Of a stretch of 37,519 bases of DNA, positions 36,687 through 37,519 are shown in pieces. The translations under genes and the position numbers were made by a program. Positions within the stretch are counted from its first letter, which is position 1. Each line of letters opens with the position of its first letter. The notes under the pieces are model-generated. The model saw nothing but the letters and a program-made list of their open reading frames with translations, was not told the DNA's origin and did not search any database. The DNA is from Solemya elarraichensis gill symbiont (GTDB taxonomy: Bacteria > Pseudomonadota > Gammaproteobacteria > Chromatiales > Chromatiaceae), in the NCBI RefSeq assembly GCF_002021095.1, contig NZ_MPRK01000001.1, positions 1 through 37,519 on the forward strand, read 5' to 3'.

Positions 36687-37519
36687 ATGCGAATGATACT
36701 TATGGGCCCTCCGGGTGCGGGCAAGGCTTCACTGGCAAAAAAAATCGCCAAGGCTCTCAAAATACCCCGTATTCACCTGCAGGACAGGCTGACCAGCATG
36801 GCCGGAGAAGAGACTGAACTCGGACGCCTTGTCGGTGAACTGATCACTGCCTGTGCGCTGATCCCTGACGAGGTCATTTCAACTGCGCTGCATGAGGAGA
36901 TCGAAACCGCCAGAGAGGGTTTTATCATTGATGGTTTTCCACGCGATCCGGCACAGGCGGCCCAGCTCGACAACTTTCTCAAGGGCGTAGGGGCGCCACT
37001 CGAACTGATTATCGAGGTGCATGCAGACAATGATGACCTGATGGAGCGTCTCGTCGGCATGCTCGAGTGCGGTACTTGCGGAACCAAGTACAACACCTAT
37101 ACAAAACCACCCATGGTGGAGGGCATGTGCGATATGTGCGGTGGCCGGATTGCAAGACGCCCGGCAGATTACGAGGAGACGGTGGCCAACAAGCTGCGCA
37201 ATTGCGAGGTCAGCATTGCCGAAATTCTCAGCTACTTCAAATCGCAAAAAATTGCTCATCAGTTGTACGGTCTTGCCGATAGGGAAGATGCCTATGAACG
37301 TGCCATGGAGATCATCAAGTCTGTCGAGAGGATTCCGTTGGTAGACATGGAAGCGGTCCAGGAAGAAAAGAGCGCTGGCAAGAAGAAGCGCGGCAAGGCA
37401 AGCGCCAAGAAAAAGAGTGAAGCTGCACCTGCTGTAGACCAGAAGAGTAAAGCGACTGAGAAGGGGGCTGCAAAGAAGGCAGCGAAGAAAGCTGTAAAAA
37501 AAGCAGCGCAAAAAGCGCC
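36687..37519 (+). CDS. Divergent adenylate kinase-like protein with Lys/Ala-rich tail (cut by window edge)
   Basis: The frame runs past the window end; 277 codons are visible. Residues 1-215 match adenylate kinase: P loop GPPGAGKAS (7-15), GFPR (83-86), a zinc-type lid with C128, C131, C148 and C151, and the C-terminal helices. Against E. coli Adk, the P loop has A14-S15 for Gly-Thr, T36 replaces the AMP-binding R36, M125 replaces R123, A160 replaces D158 and K169 replaces R167. R86, R121 and R158 keep R88, R119 and R156. From about 228 the sequence becomes Lys/Ala-rich (KKAAKKAVKKAAQKA), like bacterial histone H1-like tails. Such changes suggest weak, altered or lost kinase activity. GGA lies six bases before ATG 36687. 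Confidence 0.85.
   Translation, partial: MRMILMGPPGAGKASLAKKIAKALKIPRIHLQDRLTSMAGEETELGRLVGELITACALIPDEVISTALHEEIETAREGFIIDGFPRDPAQAAQLDNFLKGVGAPLELIIEVHADNDDLMERLVGMLECGTCGTKYNTYTKPPMVEGMCDMCGGRIARRPADYEETVANKLRNCEVSIAEILSYFKSQKIAHQLYGLADREDAYERAMEIIKSVERIPLVDMEAVQEEKSAGKKKRGKASAKKKSEAAPAVDQKSKATEKGAAKKAAKKAVKKAAQKA

Noticed and set aside
36879-37511. 210-codon minus-strand frame opposite the adenylate kinase-like gene
   Set aside because: It is the complement of a frame with clear P-loop, GFPR and lid motifs.

Overview
The window looks like chromosomal DNA of a free-living or symbiotic gammaproteobacterium. The evidence is protein similarity (Rho of 419 aa, TrxA, SecB, AroK and the PilMNOPQ set all read as gammaproteobacterial) and gene order: yibN-secB-gpsA beside gpmI-envC-ctpA, and pilMNOPQ-aroKB-gltBD. 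A pyrophosphate-dependent phosphofructokinase next to a soluble pyrophosphatase, a TorF-type porin with PII and Amt, and a possible persulfide-sensing ArsR regulator suggest a Chromatiales-like, possibly sulfur-oxidising lineage. That placement is inference; no marker gene in the window proves it. No tRNA, rRNA, CRISPR array, integrase or transposase gene was seen.

Layout. 1-2962 (minus): malic enzyme (cut by the window edge), rpmE, a zinc-ribbon/DUF3426 membrane protein and ilvE. 3310-4475 (plus): two unrecognised paralogous membrane coiled-coil proteins. 4730-7119 (plus): trxA, rho, murU. 7126-9900: arginine decarboxylase speA and spermidine synthase speE, divergent. 9988-12309 (minus): torF-like porin, PII protein and ammonium transporter, behind a near-perfect sigma-54 promoter. 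12692-18993 (plus): a short leader ORF, pilMNOPQ, aroK, aroB. 19169-25273 (plus): gltB and gltD. 25274-25669: a repeat-rich gap. 25670-27929 (minus): ArsR regulator, rhodanese, secB, gpsA. 28141-33289 (plus): gpmI, envC, ctpA, yajL, apaG. 33290-33522: a second copy of the hairpin repeat. 33523-36420 (minus): phosphodiesterase, ppa, pfp and a small unknown gene. 36687-end (plus): a divergent adenylate kinase-like gene cut by the window edge.

How the genes fit together. Nitrogen: sigma-54-driven TorF/PII/Amt would import ammonium when nitrogen is scarce, and GltBD completes assimilation into glutamate, which IlvE uses as amino donor. Envelope: the PilMNOPQ subcomplex and secretin, EnvC, CtpA, MurU and SecB act in or across the cell envelope. 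Pyrophosphate and nucleotides: Pfp, Ppa and the adenylate kinase-like protein lie together and all touch pyrophosphate or adenylate pools.

The parts least explained by known families are: the coiled-coil pair, whose heptads, register break and C-terminal motif sit at identical residue numbers; the adenylate kinase homologue with altered catalytic arginines and a histone H1-like tail; the ArsR regulator whose two cysteines are spaced as in SqrR/BigR; and a two-copy hairpin repeat with compensating stem changes, found between convergent genes.
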